From Schumannella sp. 10F1B-5-1 (GTDB lineage: Bacteria; Actinomycetota; Actinomycetes; Actinomycetales; Microbacteriaceae), in contig NZ_VHQH01000001.1 in assembly GCF_006517535.1 (NCBI RefSeq), positions 248,001 to 312,000 on the forward strand: DNA of 64,000 bases. The letters are read 5' to 3'. The notes beneath the pieces were generated by a model. The model was not told where the DNA came from and searched no databases. It was given only the letters and a program-made list of their open reading frames with translations. Below, piece after piece: positions 27,942 through 37,377 of the stretch. The position numbers and the translations under genes were made by a program. Position 1 is the stretch's first letter. Each line of letters begins with the position of its first letter.

Positions 27942-28967
27942 GTGAGCATCGGCATCCTGACCAGCGGCGGCGACTGCCCCGGCCTCAACGCGGTCATCCG
28001 CGGCGCAGTCCTCAAGGGCATCACCCAGAACGACCTCGAGTTCGTCGGCTTCCGCAACGGCTGGAAGGGCGTCGTCGACGGAGACACCGTCCCCCTCGGC
28101 CGCCCCCAGGTGATGGGCATCTCGAAGCAGGGCGGCACCATCATCGGCACCTCGCGCACGAACCCCTTCGAGGGCGACGGCGGGCCCGAGAACATCGCCG
28201 CGATGATGGAGGAGCAGGGCATCGACTCGCTCATCGCCATCGGCGGCGAGGGCACCCTGGCCGCGGCGAAGCGGCTGACGGATGCGGGCATCAAGATCGT
28301 GGGCGTTCCCAAGACGGTCGACAACGACCTCAGCGCCACCGACTACACCTTCGGCTTCGACACGGCGGTGCAGATCGCGACCGAGGCGATGGACCGCCTG
28401 CGCACCACCGGCGACTCCCACGGACGCTGCATGGTCGCCGAGGTCATGGGGCGCCACGTCGGCTGGATCGCCCTGCACTCGGGCATGGCCGCGGGCGCGC
28501 ACGCGATCCTCATCCCCGAGCGCAAGACCAGCATGGAGGAGATCACCGACTGGGTGCGCGCCGCCGCCGACCGCGGCCGTGCTCCGCTGATCGTCGTCGC
28601 CGAGGGCTTCAAGCTCGACACCATGGACGACGCGCACTCCGAGCGCGGACTCGACGCCTTCGGCCGCCCCCGCCTCGGCGGTATCGGCGACATGCTCGCG
28701 CCCGAGATCGAGGCGCGCACCGGCATCGAGACCCGCGCGACGACACTGGGTCACATCCAGCGCGGCGGCACGCCCTCGGCCTACGACCGCGTGCTCGCCA
28801 CCCGCTACGGCATGGCGGCGGTGGATGCGGTGCTCGAGCAGCGCTGGGGACGCATGGTCGCGCTCCGCGGCACCCAGATCGTGCACGTGCCGTTCGAAGA
28901 CGCCCTGGGCCGCCTGAAGACGGTGCCGCAGTCGCGGTACGACGAGGCCGCGGTGCTCTTCGGCTGA
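27942..28967 (+). CDS. pfkA: 6-phosphofructokinase
   Basis: Phosphorylates fructose 6-phosphate to the 1,6-bisphosphate in glycolysis (341 residues). Seen in order: LTSGGDCPGLNAVIRG, GGTIIGTSRTNPF, IGGEGTLAAA, the catalytic loop PKTVDNDL, MVAEVMGRHVGWIAL and LGHIQRGGTPSA. The residue equivalent to E. coli G104 is glycine (ATP type), whereas position 124 is lysine (as in PPi enzymes). This hybrid is described for actinobacterial group III enzymes and fits ATP use. GTG at 27942 follows CAGGAT (27930-27935) by 6 nt, so the message is probably leaderless. The promoter region contains a duplicated palindrome. Confidence 0.94.
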   Translation: MSIGILTSGGDCPGLNAVIRGAVLKGITQNDLEFVGFRNGWKGVVDGDTVPLGRPQVMGISKQGGTIIGTSRTNPFEGDGGPENIAAMMEEQGIDSLIAIGGEGTLAAAKRLTDAGIKIVGVPKTVDNDLSATDYTFGFDTAVQIATEAMDRLRTTGDSHGRCMVAEVMGRHVGWIALHSGMAAGAHAILIPERKTSMEEITDWVRAAADRGRAPLIVVAEGFKLDTMDDAHSERGLDAFGRPRLGGIGDMLAPEIEARTGIETRATTLGHIQRGGTPSAYDRVLATRYGMAAVDAVLEQRWGRMVALRGTQIVHVPFEDALGRLKTVPQSRYDEAAVLFG

Positions 28968-29046
28968 GCCTGCCCGCAGCCGGCGCACGCCCGTCACCCG
29001 CCCGCCGCGCGCTCGGCGCACGCTCGGCGCGCGTAGGGTCGGGCGC

Positions 29047-30099
29047 ATGGTGCGCGCGATCCAGGTGACCAAGGGCGGCGGCGACGGACCCCGCTTCGTC
29101 GAGCTGAACGATGACGAGCTGGGCGAGGGCGACACCCTCGTCGATGTGCTCTGGTCGAGCCTCAACTTCAAGGACGGGCTGGCGCTCGCCGGCAATCCGG
29201 GCGTCGTGCGTGTCTCGCCGCTCGTGCCCGGTATCGACGTCGTCGGCCGAGTCGTCGAGTCGGTGGATGCGCGGCTCGCGCCCGGCACCGAGATCGTGCT
29301 GACCGGCGCGGGCCTCGGCGAGACCCGCAACGGCGGCTACGCGGAGCGCGCTCGCTTCGACGGCGCGCTCGCCGTGCCGGTACCCGAGGAGCTCGGCGCC
29401 CGCCGCGCCGCCGCGATCGGCACCGCCGGCTTCACCGCCGCGCAGGCCGTGCTCGCGCTCGAGGACCACGGCATCCCCGACGGCCCCATCGCCGTGACCG
29501 GCGCGAGCGGCGGCGCCGGCTCGATCGCGGTCGCCCTGCTCGCGGCGGCCGGACGCGAGGTCGTCGCCGTCACCGGCAGCCCCGACGCGCAGGACTGGCT
29601 GCGCGAGCTCGGCGCCGCGGACTTCGTCGACCGGGCCGAGTTCGCCGAGGCCGGCAAGCCCCTGCAGGCAGAACGCTGGGCCGGGGCGATCGACGGCGCC
29701 GGCGGTGCGACGCTGCACAACCTGCTCGCGCAGACGCGGCACGGCGGCGCGGTCGCCGCCTACGGCCTCGTGCAGAGCGCCGAGCTGCACACGAGCGTGC
29801 ATCCGTTCATCCTGCGCGGGGTCGCTCTGCTCGGCATCAACTCGGTCGAGGCGGGAGCGGTCGAGCGCGCCCGCGTGTGGGAGCGGCTGGCTCGCGACCT
29901 CGACCCCGACCTGCTCGATCGGGCGACGACCGAGATCGCGCTCGACGACGTCGTGGATGCGGGCGCGGCCATCCTCGCCGGGCGCACCCGCGGGCGTACC
30001 GTGGTGGCCGTGAACCCCGACGCCGGCTCCGACGCCGCAGCCACCGCCGAGACCCCCGTGACGACCGCCGCCGCCGCTGCGAACGACACGGACGCGTGA
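29047..30099 (+). CDS. AcuI/YhdH-type NADPH-dependent acryloyl-CoA/quinone reductase
   Basis: Zinc-independent medium-chain dehydrogenase/reductase of 350 residues. The AcuI/YhdH hallmarks are visible: SLNFKDGLALAGNPGVVR, PLVPGIDVVGRVVES, the nucleotide-binding VTGASGGAGSIAVALLA, and HPFILRGVALLGINSVE. Homologues reduce acryloyl-CoA to propionyl-CoA or act on other alkenals, using NADPH. The protein ends in an added Ala/Thr-rich tail of about 30 residues. TAGGGT at 29034-29039 lies 7 nt before the ATG, indicating a leaderless transcript. The stop overlaps the GTG of the DUF1304 gene by 4 bp. Confidence 0.9.
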   Translation: MVRAIQVTKGGGDGPRFVELNDDELGEGDTLVDVLWSSLNFKDGLALAGNPGVVRVSPLVPGIDVVGRVVESVDARLAPGTEIVLTGAGLGETRNGGYAERARFDGALAVPVPEELGARRAAAIGTAGFTAAQAVLALEDHGIPDGPIAVTGASGGAGSIAVALLAAAGREVVAVTGSPDAQDWLRELGAADFVDRAEFAEAGKPLQAERWAGAIDGAGGATLHNLLAQTRHGGAVAAYGLVQSAELHTSVHPFILRGVALLGINSVEAGAVERARVWERLARDLDPDLLDRATTEIALDDVVDAGAAILAGRTRGRTVVAVNPDAGSDAAATAETPVTTAAAAANDTDA

Positions 30100-30497
30100 C
30101 CGGGATGCTCATCGCCGGGTCGATCTTCGCCGTGCTCGCGGCGCTCATCCACGTCTACATCTTCTTCCTCGAGAGCGTCGCCTGGTCGGGCGAGAAGACG
30201 TGGCGGCTGTTCGGCCTGCGCTCGCAGCAGGAGGCCGACACGGTCAAGCCGATGGCCTTCAACCAGGGCTTCTATAACCTCTTCCTCGCGATCGGTGTGG
30301 GCGTCGGGCTCGTGCTGCTCGCCTCGACCTCGGTCGCGCAGGCCGGATTCGGCGTGCTGATCGCGTCGCTCTCGAGCATGGTGCTCGCGGCCGTCGTGCT
30401 GATCACCTCGAACCCGAAGCTGGCCCGGTCCGCGGCCATCCAGGGCATCGCCCCGCTGATCGCGGTCGTGCTGCTGCTCGTCGCGATCCTCGGCTGA
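30096..30497 (+). CDS. DUF1304 family membrane protein
   Basis: Small integral membrane protein of 133 residues with four helices (ALIHVYIFFLESVAW at the first, then LFLAIGVGVGLVLLAS, MVLAAVVLITS and GIAPLIAVVLLLVAIL). The conserved stretch TVKPMAFNQGFYNLFLA identifies the DUF1304 family, whose function is unknown. Translation is coupled to the AcuI-like reductase (GTGA overlap), an association that may point to a shared response to electrophiles or short acyl compounds. An ATG at 30105 is an alternative start. Confidence 0.85.
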   Translation: MTGMLIAGSIFAVLAALIHVYIFFLESVAWSGEKTWRLFGLRSQQEADTVKPMAFNQGFYNLFLAIGVGVGLVLLASTSVAQAGFGVLIASLSSMVLAAVVLITSNPKLARSAAIQGIAPLIAVVLLLVAILG

Positions 30498-30551
30498 ACG
30501 CCGCAGAGCGACAGTTCGACGCCGAGCCGCGCCAGCCGCACCCGACGCGGT

Positions 30552-30648
30552 CCCCGAACCCCACGCGTCCGGGCCCGAACGGGCGCTTATAGACCCGAAG
30601 CGGTCGCGAACGCAGGTCGACACGCCCGAAACCTCCGAATACCCCGAA
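30552..30648 (+). promoter_or_regulatory. Five CCCGAA repeats phased by helical turns, upstream of the secreted GH5 gene
   Basis: CCCGAA occurs at 30552, 30574, 30594, 30625 and 30643, with spacings of 22, 20, 31 and 18 bp, close to two or three DNA turns. A -10-like GATACT follows at 30678-30683 before the GTG at 30763. The arrangement suggests an activator array facing one side of the helix. No regulator can be named. The rest of the 265-bp gap shows nothing recognisable. Confidence 0.45.
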
Positions 30649-30762
30649 CGGGGGGACGACCAGGGATAACCCGGATCGATACTGTCGGACACGACGTGCG
30701 GCGGATCGGGGGATCCGACAGGTCGGGACGCCTGTTGCGCTCGTCAACCGGGGGGAACACGC

Positions 30763-33081
30763 GTGAACGTGATCGTTGAACGCTCATCGTCGCAGGACAT
30801 CGCAACAGGCCGAGCGCCGAGGCGCCTCACCGTCGTCGCCGTCACCGCCATTGCGGTCGCGATGTCGGTCGCCGCGAGTCTGCTCGCAGCACCACCGGCG
30901 CACGCCGCGCTTCCCGCGTCGAAGACGCAGATCATCCAGACGATCCTGCGCGACACCAACGAGATCCGCCGCAGCGTCGGCCTCTCGCCCCTCATCCTCA
31001 ACACGGCCATCAACACGGTCGCCGAGAACTGGTCGAAGCAGCAGGCGGCCAACGGCGCGATGAGCCATAACCCGAACTACTCGAAGCAGATCCCCTCGGG
31101 CTGGCGAGGCGCCGCCGAGAACGTCGCCTACGGCTACCGCTACACCGAGGTGACGACGGCGTGGAAGAACTCGCCAGGCCACTACAAGAACATCGTCGGC
31201 GACTACACCGACATCGGGATCGGGATCGCCGAGTCGGCGAACGGCACCCTCTACTACACGCAGAACTTCGGCCGCTATCCCGGCAACACGATCAGCGGGG
31301 CACCGACCCCAGTCGTGGTCGGCAATAAGCTCCAGGATGCGCGCACCGGTGCAGCATGGTCCGCGAAGGCGGTCAACTGGCCGAGCTTCGAGTACGCCTG
31401 CCAGCAGGGGTGGGGCTACTCGGCGGCGGGCGCGACCAGCGCGGCGGCCTCTGCCATGACGAGCTGGGGCATCACCGCAGTCCGACTGCCCCTGAATCAG
31501 GACTGCTGGCTGGGCGTCGACGGGCAGCCTGCCTTCGGCTCGGCCTCGGGGTATCGATCGGCGGTCGCGGCCTTCGTGGGCGCGCTGAACGCGGCGGGAC
31601 TCGTCGTCATCCTCGATCTGCACTGGAGCGGGCCGGCAGGAGCCGCGTCCGATGGTCAGCGCGCGATGCCCGACGGCCAGTCGACGACGTTCTGGTCGCA
31701 GGTCGCCGCCGCCTACAAAGGCAACAGCTCGGTCATGTTCGATCTCTTCAATGAGCCGTACTCCCGCGACGGCTTCGCTCTGACCTGGGACTGCTGGAAG
31801 AACGGCGGATGCCAGGCGCCCGTCGAGGCCGACGGTGCCGCGACATCGGGAGGCACCTATGCGGTGACGGGAATGGCGACCCTGGTGTCGGCGGTGCGCG
31901 CGGCCGGAGCGTCGCAGCCCATCCTGCTCGGCGGACTCGACTATGCGAACGACCTGCGCGGCTGGCTGACCAACCGCCCGAGCGACGACCAGCTGGTCGC
32001 TTCGTGGCACAACTACCCCCAGCAGCGCTGCAGCTCGACGACCTGCTGGAACAGCGAGGTCAAGCCGGTGGCGGCGAGTGTTCCGGTGATCGCGACCGAG
32101 TTCGGCCAGAGCGACGGCGGCAGCGCCTTCCTCGACAGCTTCCTCGACTGGGCCGACGCGGCCGGCGTTGGCTATGCACCCTGGGCCTGGTGGTCGGTGA
32201 GCTCGTCGGAGTCGCCCGAGAACGCGAACTACGCTCTGATCACCGATACCAACACCTTCACCGCCAAGGCCCCGTCGGGTACGGCATTCAGAGATCATCT
32301 GAGTTCCTCCGTGCCGGCCGCACGCTCAGACTTCTCCGGCGACGGCACACCTGATGTGCTCGTGCGCAACCCGGGCGGAGCTCTCGTGCTCTACGCCGGC
32401 GACGGCCGAGCCGGATGGCGTGCGCCTCGCCAAGTCGGATCCGGGTGGGGCGGGATGTCGGCTCTGACCATGACGTCCGACTTCGATGGCGACGGCTTCA
32501 CCGATGTTCTGGCGCGCGACGGTCGGGGATCGCTCTGGCTGTACCCCGGAGACGGCAAGTCGGGGTGGAAGACGCCGAGGGTGGTCGGGTCCGGGTGGAA
32601 CGGCATGACGTCGATCATCGCCGCCGGGGATTGGAACGGTGACGACCTCGCTGACGTCCTGGCTCGTCGCAGTGACGGCAAACTCGTGCTGTACCCCGGA
32701 GACGGCAGAGGCGGATGGGGATCTGCACGCACGATCGGGTCCGGCTGGCAGATCTTCACCTCGGTCTTCGCCGCGGGAGACTTCGATGGCGACGGTTTCC
32801 CCGACCTCCTTGCACGCACCTCGGGGGGAGACCTCGTTCTCTATTCCGGTGACGGCCGAGGAGGATGGATCACTGGCACTCCGGTTCGCGTCGGTGTCGG
32901 GTGGCAGGGTTTCACCGCGCTCACGGCGCCGGGCGATCTCGACCACGATGGCGCCATCGATCTACTTGCGCGATCTGCCTCCGGCGAACTGATCATGTAC
33001 CAGTCGAACGGCAAGGGCGGCTGGAACGGCCGTCGGACGGTCGGATACGGGTGGACCGGCCTCGATTTCGTCCACAGCTGA
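30763..33081 (+). CDS. Secreted CAP domain - GH5 glycoside hydrolase - FG-GAP repeat protein
   Basis: Exported protein of 772 residues with an unusual order of modules. A signal peptide (RRLTVVAVTAIAVAMSVAAS...) should be cut after AHA at 46-48. A CAP/SCP domain covers about 60-175 (TNEIRRSVGLSPLIL, AMSHNPNYS, AAENVAYGY, GHYKNIVGDYTDIGIG). A GH5 cellulase-like barrel covers about 190-490, with acid/base E331 in FNEP and nucleophile E446 in ATEFGQS. Five FG-GAP/VCBS calcium-binding repeats of about 48 residues follow (for example SDFDGDGFTDVLAR), ending at the stop. It probably degrades beta-glucan or mannan outside the cell, the repeats and CAP domain serving binding. Third codon positions are noticeably richer in A/T than in neighbouring genes, suggesting recent acquisition. 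GTG follows a GGGGGA ribosome site. Confidence 0.92.
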   Translation: MNVIVERSSSQDIATGRAPRRLTVVAVTAIAVAMSVAASLLAAPPAHAALPASKTQIIQTILRDTNEIRRSVGLSPLILNTAINTVAENWSKQQAANGAMSHNPNYSKQIPSGWRGAAENVAYGYRYTEVTTAWKNSPGHYKNIVGDYTDIGIGIAESANGTLYYTQNFGRYPGNTISGAPTPVVVGNKLQDARTGAAWSAKAVNWPSFEYACQQGWGYSAAGATSAAASAMTSWGITAVRLPLNQDCWLGVDGQPAFGSASGYRSAVAAFVGALNAAGLVVILDLHWSGPAGAASDGQRAMPDGQSTTFWSQVAAAYKGNSSVMFDLFNEPYSRDGFALTWDCWKNGGCQAPVEADGAATSGGTYAVTGMATLVSAVRAAGASQPILLGGLDYANDLRGWLTNRPSDDQLVASWHNYPQQRCSSTTCWNSEVKPVAASVPVIATEFGQSDGGSAFLDSFLDWADAAGVGYAPWAWWSVSSSESPENANYALITDTNTFTAKAPSGTAFRDHLSSSVPAARSDFSGDGTPDVLVRNPGGALVLYAGDGRAGWRAPRQVGSGWGGMSALTMTSDFDGDGFTDVLARDGRGSLWLYPGDGKSGWKTPRVVGSGWNGMTSIIAAGDWNGDDLADVLARRSDGKLVLYPGDGRGGWGSARTIGSGWQIFTSVFAAGDFDGDGFPDLLARTSGGDLVLYSGDGRGGWITGTPVRVGVGWQGFTALTAPGDLDHDGAIDLLARSASGELIMYQSNGKGGWNGRRTVGYGWTGLDFVHS

Positions 33082-33223
33082 TATCCGCACGGCGCGGAAG
33101 CCTCGGGACTGGACACAGTGAGCGTCGAGTCCCTCGAGCAGCCCGCTCAGCGTAGTGCGACTCCCCCTCCCGGTTCGCTCGACGACGGTCCACGGCGACG
33201 GCACTGATCGCGCCCCGCTCCGC

Positions 33224-34564
33224 TCAGCCCTGCGGCGCCTCCGCCGCGGCCGCCGCGCGCGCGGCGGCCGGCAGGGCCGACAGGATGCGGTCGAGCGCCG
33301 CGGAGTCGTGCGCGGCCGACAGGAACCAGGCCTCGAACACGCTCGGCGGCAGGTTGACGCCCTGCTCGAGCATCGACGAGAAGAACGGGCCGTAGCGCCA
33401 GCCCTCCTGGGCGCGGGCGTCGTCGTAGTCGCGCACGGGCGCGTCGCGGAAGGCGACCGAGAACAGGCTGCCCGCGCGCGAGAGCACGTGCGACACCCCG
33501 GCGGCCGACAATTCGGCGGTGAGCGCCGAGGCGACCGTGTCGGCGGCCGCATCCACGCGCTCGTAGACCGCCGCATCCGCCGCGCGCAGCGTCGCGATGC
33601 CCGCGGCGACCGCGACCGGGTTCCCGCTCAGCGTGCCGGCCTGGTAGACGGGGCCGAGGGGCGCGAGCAGATCCATCACCTCGGCGCGGCCGGCGACCGC
33701 GGCGAGCGGCATGCCGCCGCCGATGACCTTGCCGAAGGTCACGAGGTCGGGCGTCCAGCCGGCGCCGTCGGGCACGACGCGCGAGGCCTCGAGGCCCCAC
33801 CAGCCGGCCGGTCCGACGCGGAATCCGGTGAGCACCTCATCCACGATGATGAGGGCGCCGTTCTCGCCAGCGAGAGCGGCGAGGGCGCGGTTGAAGCCGC
33901 GCTCGGGCGCGAGCACACCCGCGTTCGCTCCGGCGGCCTCGGTGATCACACCGGCGATGCGACCCGGATGCGCGAGGAATGCCGCGCGCACCGCATCCAG
34001 GTCGTTGTAGGGCAGCACGAGCGTGAGCCCGGCGACCTCGGCGGGCACGCCGGCCGAGCCGGGCAGTCCGAGCGTCGCGACACCGGAGCCGGCATCGGCC
34101 AGCAGCCCGTCGGAATGCCCGTGGTAGTGCCCGGCGAACTTGACGATGACGTCGCGGCCGGTCGCCCCGCGGGCGAGGCGGATCGCGGTCATGGTCGCCT
34201 CGGTGCCGGTCGAGACCATGCGGATGCGGTCGAACAGCCGCGTGCCGTCGATCGTGGTGCGCTCGCGCACCAGCTCGGCCAGCTCGGTCTCGGCCGGGGT
34301 CGAGGCGCCGAACGAGAGACCGCGGGTGGCCGCATCCTGAACCGCCTTGACGACGCTCGGATGGGCGTGACCGAGCAGCGCCGGGCCCCAGGAGCACACC
34401 AGGTCGACGTACTCGCGCCCCTCGACGTCGGTCACGTACGGGCCCCGCGCTCCGACGAGGAAGCGCGGCGTTCCGCCGACCGAGCGGAACGCGCGCACGG
34501 GCGAGTTCACCCCGCCCGGGATGACGCCCTTCGCGCGGGAGAACTGCTGGCTGTTGTCGCCCAT
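33224..34564 (-). CDS. hemL: Glutamate-1-semialdehyde 2,1-aminomutase
   Basis: PLP enzyme (446 residues) converting glutamate 1-semialdehyde to 5-aminolevulinate, the second step of C5-pathway heme synthesis. Diagnostic stretches are [61 protein letters not shown] and the PLP-lysine motif [11 protein letters not shown]. It is the last gene of a long minus-strand hem cluster, 70 bp after hemB. AAGGAAC precedes the ATG. The 142-bp convergent gap to the GH5 gene holds no clear hairpin. Confidence 0.97.
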   Translation of the reverse strand: MGDNSQQFSRAKGVIPGGVNSPVRAFRSVGGTPRFLVGARGPYVTDVEGREYVDLVCSWGPALLGHAHPSVVKAVQDAATRGLSFGASTPAETELAELVRERTTIDGTRLFDRIRMVSTGTEATMTAIRLARGATGRDVIVKFAGHYHGHSDGLLADAGSGVATLGLPGSAGVPAEVAGLTLVLPYNDLDAVRAAFLAHPGRIAGVITEAAGANAGVLAPERGFNRALAALAGENGALIIVDEVLTGFRVGPAGWWGLEASRVVPDGAGWTPDLVTFGKVIGGGMPLAAVAGRAEVMDLLAPLGPVYQAGTLSGNPVAVAAGIATLRAADAAVYERVDAAADTVASALTAELSAAGVSHVLSRAGSLFSVAFRDAPVRDYDDARAQEGWRYGPFFSSMLEQGVNLPPSVFEAWFLSAAHDSAALDRILSALPAAARAAAAAEAPQG

Positions 34565-34634
34565 GACGGGTTCCTTCCGATCCGTGCCGCGGCATCGCCG
34601 GGCATCGCGCGAGGCATCGCCCGCGGCGAGGAGT

Positions 34635-35672
34635 TCAGTACGCGCCGACCGGGAGCACCCCGGATGCGCTGGGGCGCCCGCGCAGCCACCCGGCCACCTC
34701 GATCGCCCAGTAGGTGAGCAGGCCCTCGGCGCCCGCGCGGCGCAGGCCGACGAGGCTCTCGAGGATCGCGCGCTCGCGGTCGATCCAGCCGTTGCCGGCG
34801 GCGGCCTCGATCATCGCGTACTCGCCGCTGACCTGGTACGCCCAGACGGGCACCGGGGATGCGGCGGCCGTCTCGGCGAGAACGTCGAGGTACGACATGG
34901 CCGGCTTGACCATGACGATGTCGGCGCCCTCCTCGACGTCGAGCAGCGTCTCGCGCAGACCCTCGCGACGGTTCGCGGGGTCGAGCTGGTAGGTGCGGCG
35001 GTCGCCCTGCAGCGACGACTGCACGGCCTCGCGGAACGGCCCGTAGAACGCCGAGGCGTACTTGGCCGTGTAGGCGAGCAGGGCGGTGTCGGTGTGGCCG
35101 GCCGCGTCGAGCGCCTGGCGCACCACGCCGACCTGGCCGTCCATCATCGCGCTGAGGCCGAGCAGCGGCGAGCCCGCCTCGGCCTGCGCGAGGGCCATGT
35201 CGCGGTAGCGCTCGAGGCTGGCGTCGTTGTCGACGCGACCCTGCGCATCCAGCACGCCGCAGTGGCCGTGATCGGTGAACTCGTCGAGGCAGAGGTCGGT
35301 CTGCACGACGAGCGCGTCGCCGGCCTCGGCGACCGCGAGGCGGGTCGCCACGTTGAGGATGCCGTCGGGGTCGGTCGCGCCCGAGCCCACCGCATCCTTG
35401 TGCTCGGGGATGCCGAAGATCATGACGCCGCCGAGGCCCGCCTCGGCGGCACGGGCGATCTCCGCCCGCAGCGAGTCGAGGCTGTGCTGCACGACGCCGG
35501 GCATCGAGGTGATCGGCTTCGGCTCGGCGAGGCCCTCGCCGACGAACAGCGGCAGGGTCAGCTCGGCCGGGTGCAGGCGCGTCTCGGCGACCGCGCGACG
35601 CAGGGCGGGCGTGGCCCGCAGGCGACGCGGGCGGATGCGCGGGAAGGCGGGCAGGTGGGCGGGCTCGGTCAT
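34635..35672 (-). CDS. hemB: Delta-aminolevulinic acid dehydratase (porphobilinogen synthase)
   Basis: Condenses two 5-aminolevulinates to porphobilinogen (345 residues). The N-terminal [20 protein letters not shown] and PLFVGEG match bacterial HemB. The metal-site region is [17 protein letters not shown], with one cysteine fewer than the fully zinc-dependent form, so the magnesium-using type is likely. Both Schiff-base lysine regions are present ([16 protein letters not shown] and [11 protein letters not shown]). ATG at 35672 overlaps the hemD stop by 4 bp. It sits between hemD and hemL in the cluster. Confidence 0.97.
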   Translation of the reverse strand: MTEPAHLPAFPRIRPRRLRATPALRRAVAETRLHPAELTLPLFVGEGLAEPKPITSMPGVVQHSLDSLRAEIARAAEAGLGGVMIFGIPEHKDAVGSGATDPDGILNVATRLAVAEAGDALVVQTDLCLDEFTDHGHCGVLDAQGRVDNDASLERYRDMALAQAEAGSPLLGLSAMMDGQVGVVRQALDAAGHTDTALLAYTAKYASAFYGPFREAVQSSLQGDRRTYQLDPANRREGLRETLLDVEEGADIVMVKPAMSYLDVLAETAAASPVPVWAYQVSGEYAMIEAAAGNGWIDRERAILESLVGLRRAGAEGLLTYWAIEVAGWLRGRPSASGVLPVGAY

Positions 35673-36427
35673 CCGTTCTCCGCGTAGTCGATGAGGGCGT
35701 CGATGAGTCCGACCGCGCTGCGCTCCTCGGCGATCACATGCACCGGCAGCCCGGCGGCGCGGGCGTCGAAGGCAGTGCGCGGGCCGATGCAGGCGACCAC
35801 GACGCTGTCGGGCAGGGGCGCCAGCTGCTCGGCGACCTGACGGGCGATCGATCCCGAGGTCACGAGCACGGCCTGGATGGCGCCGCCCGAGACGTCGCGC
35901 TTGACCCAGTCGTCGACCGGCACGCCGACCGTGCGGTAGGCGCTGACGAACTCGACCGCGAAGCCGAGCTTCTGCAGGCCGGCGACGAGGGTGGGCTCGG
36001 CGATGTCGGACTGCGGGATCAGCACCCGGCCCCGGATGTCGCTGTGCGGCCACTCCTTGACGAGTCCGCGGGCGGAGTTGTCGCCCTCGGGGATGAAGTC
36101 GACCGTGTAGCCGGCAAGACTCAGGGCGGCGGCGGTCGTCTCGCCGACGGCGGCGACGCGCGTGATCTCGGGCACCCGGATGCGCTGGCTGACCAGCACA
36201 TCGACGGTCGTCGCGCTCGTCACCACGAGCCAGTCGAAGCGCCCCAGCTCGAGCTCGCCGAGCGCGGCCGACAGCTTGTCGGGGTCGTCGGTGCTGGCGA
36301 AGTTGATCATCGGCGCGACCACCGGGAACGCGCCGTGCGTGCGCAGCTCGGCCGCGACGCCGTCGCCCCACTTGCCGCCGCGCGGCACGAGCACGCGCCA
36401 GCCGCCGAGCGACTTGTCGCCGGTCAC
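35669..36427 (-). CDS. hemD: Uroporphyrinogen-III synthase
   Basis: Cyclises hydroxymethylbilane with inversion of ring D to give uroporphyrinogen III (252 residues). This family is poorly conserved, but WRVLVPRGG at the start, [32 protein letters not shown] and the second-domain [16 protein letters not shown] and [20 protein letters not shown] are typical. Location between hemC and hemB, with GTGA overlap at the hemC end and 4-bp overlap with hemB, settles the assignment. The GTG start at 36427 is dictated by the overlap. Confidence 0.94.
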   Translation of the reverse strand: MTGDKSLGGWRVLVPRGGKWGDGVAAELRTHGAFPVVAPMINFASTDDPDKLSAALGELELGRFDWLVVTSATTVDVLVSQRIRVPEITRVAAVGETTAAALSLAGYTVDFIPEGDNSARGLVKEWPHSDIRGRVLIPQSDIAEPTLVAGLQKLGFAVEFVSAYRTVGVPVDDWVKRDVSGGAIQAVLVTSGSIARQVAEQLAPLPDSVVVACIGPRTAFDARAAGLPVHVIAEERSAVGLIDALIDYAENG

Positions 36428-37377
36428 GAGGCGGCTCCGCCGGAGCCCGCGCCGGAGCCCCCGCCGAGCGGGGCGAGGTCGGCGGCGCCGTGCGCCAGCA
36501 GCTCCTCGGCGACGCGCTGGCCGAGCTCGGCCGACGGGTCGCGCGCATCCTCGGGGTACATGGCGTGCGAGGCGGTCAGCTCGGCGGTGCCGTCGGGCGC
36601 GTAGACGCGGGCCGAGAGGAACAGCAGCCCGTCTTCGAGGATCGCGTGGGCGCCGATCGGCGCCGCGCATCCGGCCTCGAGGCGGGCGAGCACGGCACGC
36701 TCGGCCTCGACGGCCAGGCGGGTCGGGCGGTGGTCGAGCTTCGCGACCTTGCTCCCCTCGCCCGCGCGCACCTCGACCGCGAGGGCGCCCTGGCCCGGCG
36801 CGGTCGGCCAGTCGCTCAGGCTCAGCAGCTGGGTCACCGGCTGCAGGCGGTCGAGCCGCTCGAGCCCGGCGACGGCGAGCACGATCGCGTCGAGGCGGCG
36901 CTCGGCGTCGACCTCCTCGTCGGCTCCCGTCACGCGCGCCAGGCGGGTGTCGATGTTGCCGCGGATGTCGACCAGCTCCAGGTCGCCGCGCTGCATCGCG
37001 AGCTGCGCGCGGCGGCGGGGCGAGCCCGTGCCGACGCGGGCCCCGGCCGGCAGACCGGCGAGGTCGAGGCCGTCGCGGGCGATGAGCGCGTCGCGCGCAT
37101 CCGCCCGCTTCGGGATCGCCGCGATCTCGAGGCCCTCGGCCGGCGCGGTCGGCAGGTCCTTGAGGGAGTGCACGACCGCATCCACCTCGCCGGCCAGCAG
37201 CGCCTCGCGCAGGGCCGTCGCGAAGACGCCGGTTCCGCCGAGGGAGGCGAGGGAGGCGGTGCTGCGGTCGCCGTGCGACTCGATCGGCACCAGCTGGGCG
37301 TCGCCCAGACGCGTGGCCACCTGGCCGGACTGGGCGAGGGCGAGGGCGCTTCCGCGCGTTCCGATGCGCAGGGTCAC
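36424..37377 (-). CDS. hemC: Porphobilinogen deaminase (hydroxymethylbilane synthase)
   Basis: Polymerises four porphobilinogens to hydroxymethylbilane (317 residues). Seen: [19 protein letters not shown] at the N-terminus, the substrate-binding [41 protein letters not shown] and the dipyrromethane cofactor cysteine in [14 protein letters not shown]. The C-terminal tail is Gly/Ser-rich. The GTG at 37377 overlaps the ferrochelatase stop, so synthesis is coupled to cpfC upstream and hemD downstream. Confidence 0.97.
   Translation of the reverse strand: MTLRIGTRGSALALAQSGQVATRLGDAQLVPIESHGDRSTASLASLGGTGVFATALREALLAGEVDAVVHSLKDLPTAPAEGLEIAAIPKRADARDALIARDGLDLAGLPAGARVGTGSPRRRAQLAMQRGDLELVDIRGNIDTRLARVTGADEEVDAERRLDAIVLAVAGLERLDRLQPVTQLLSLSDWPTAPGQGALAVEVRAGEGSKVAKLDHRPTRLAVEAERAVLARLEAGCAAPIGAHAILEDGLLFLSARVYAPDGTAELTASHAMYPEDARDPSAELGQRVAEELLAHGAADLAPLGGGSGAGSGGAAS

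Noticed and set aside
28400-29700. Minus-strand frames opposite pfkA and the AcuI-like gene
   Set aside because: No recognisable protein pattern; both plus-strand genes are well supported.
30498-30762. Small gene in the gap before the CAP-GH5 gene
   Set aside because: No frame with a plausible start and codon pattern; the region looks regulatory.
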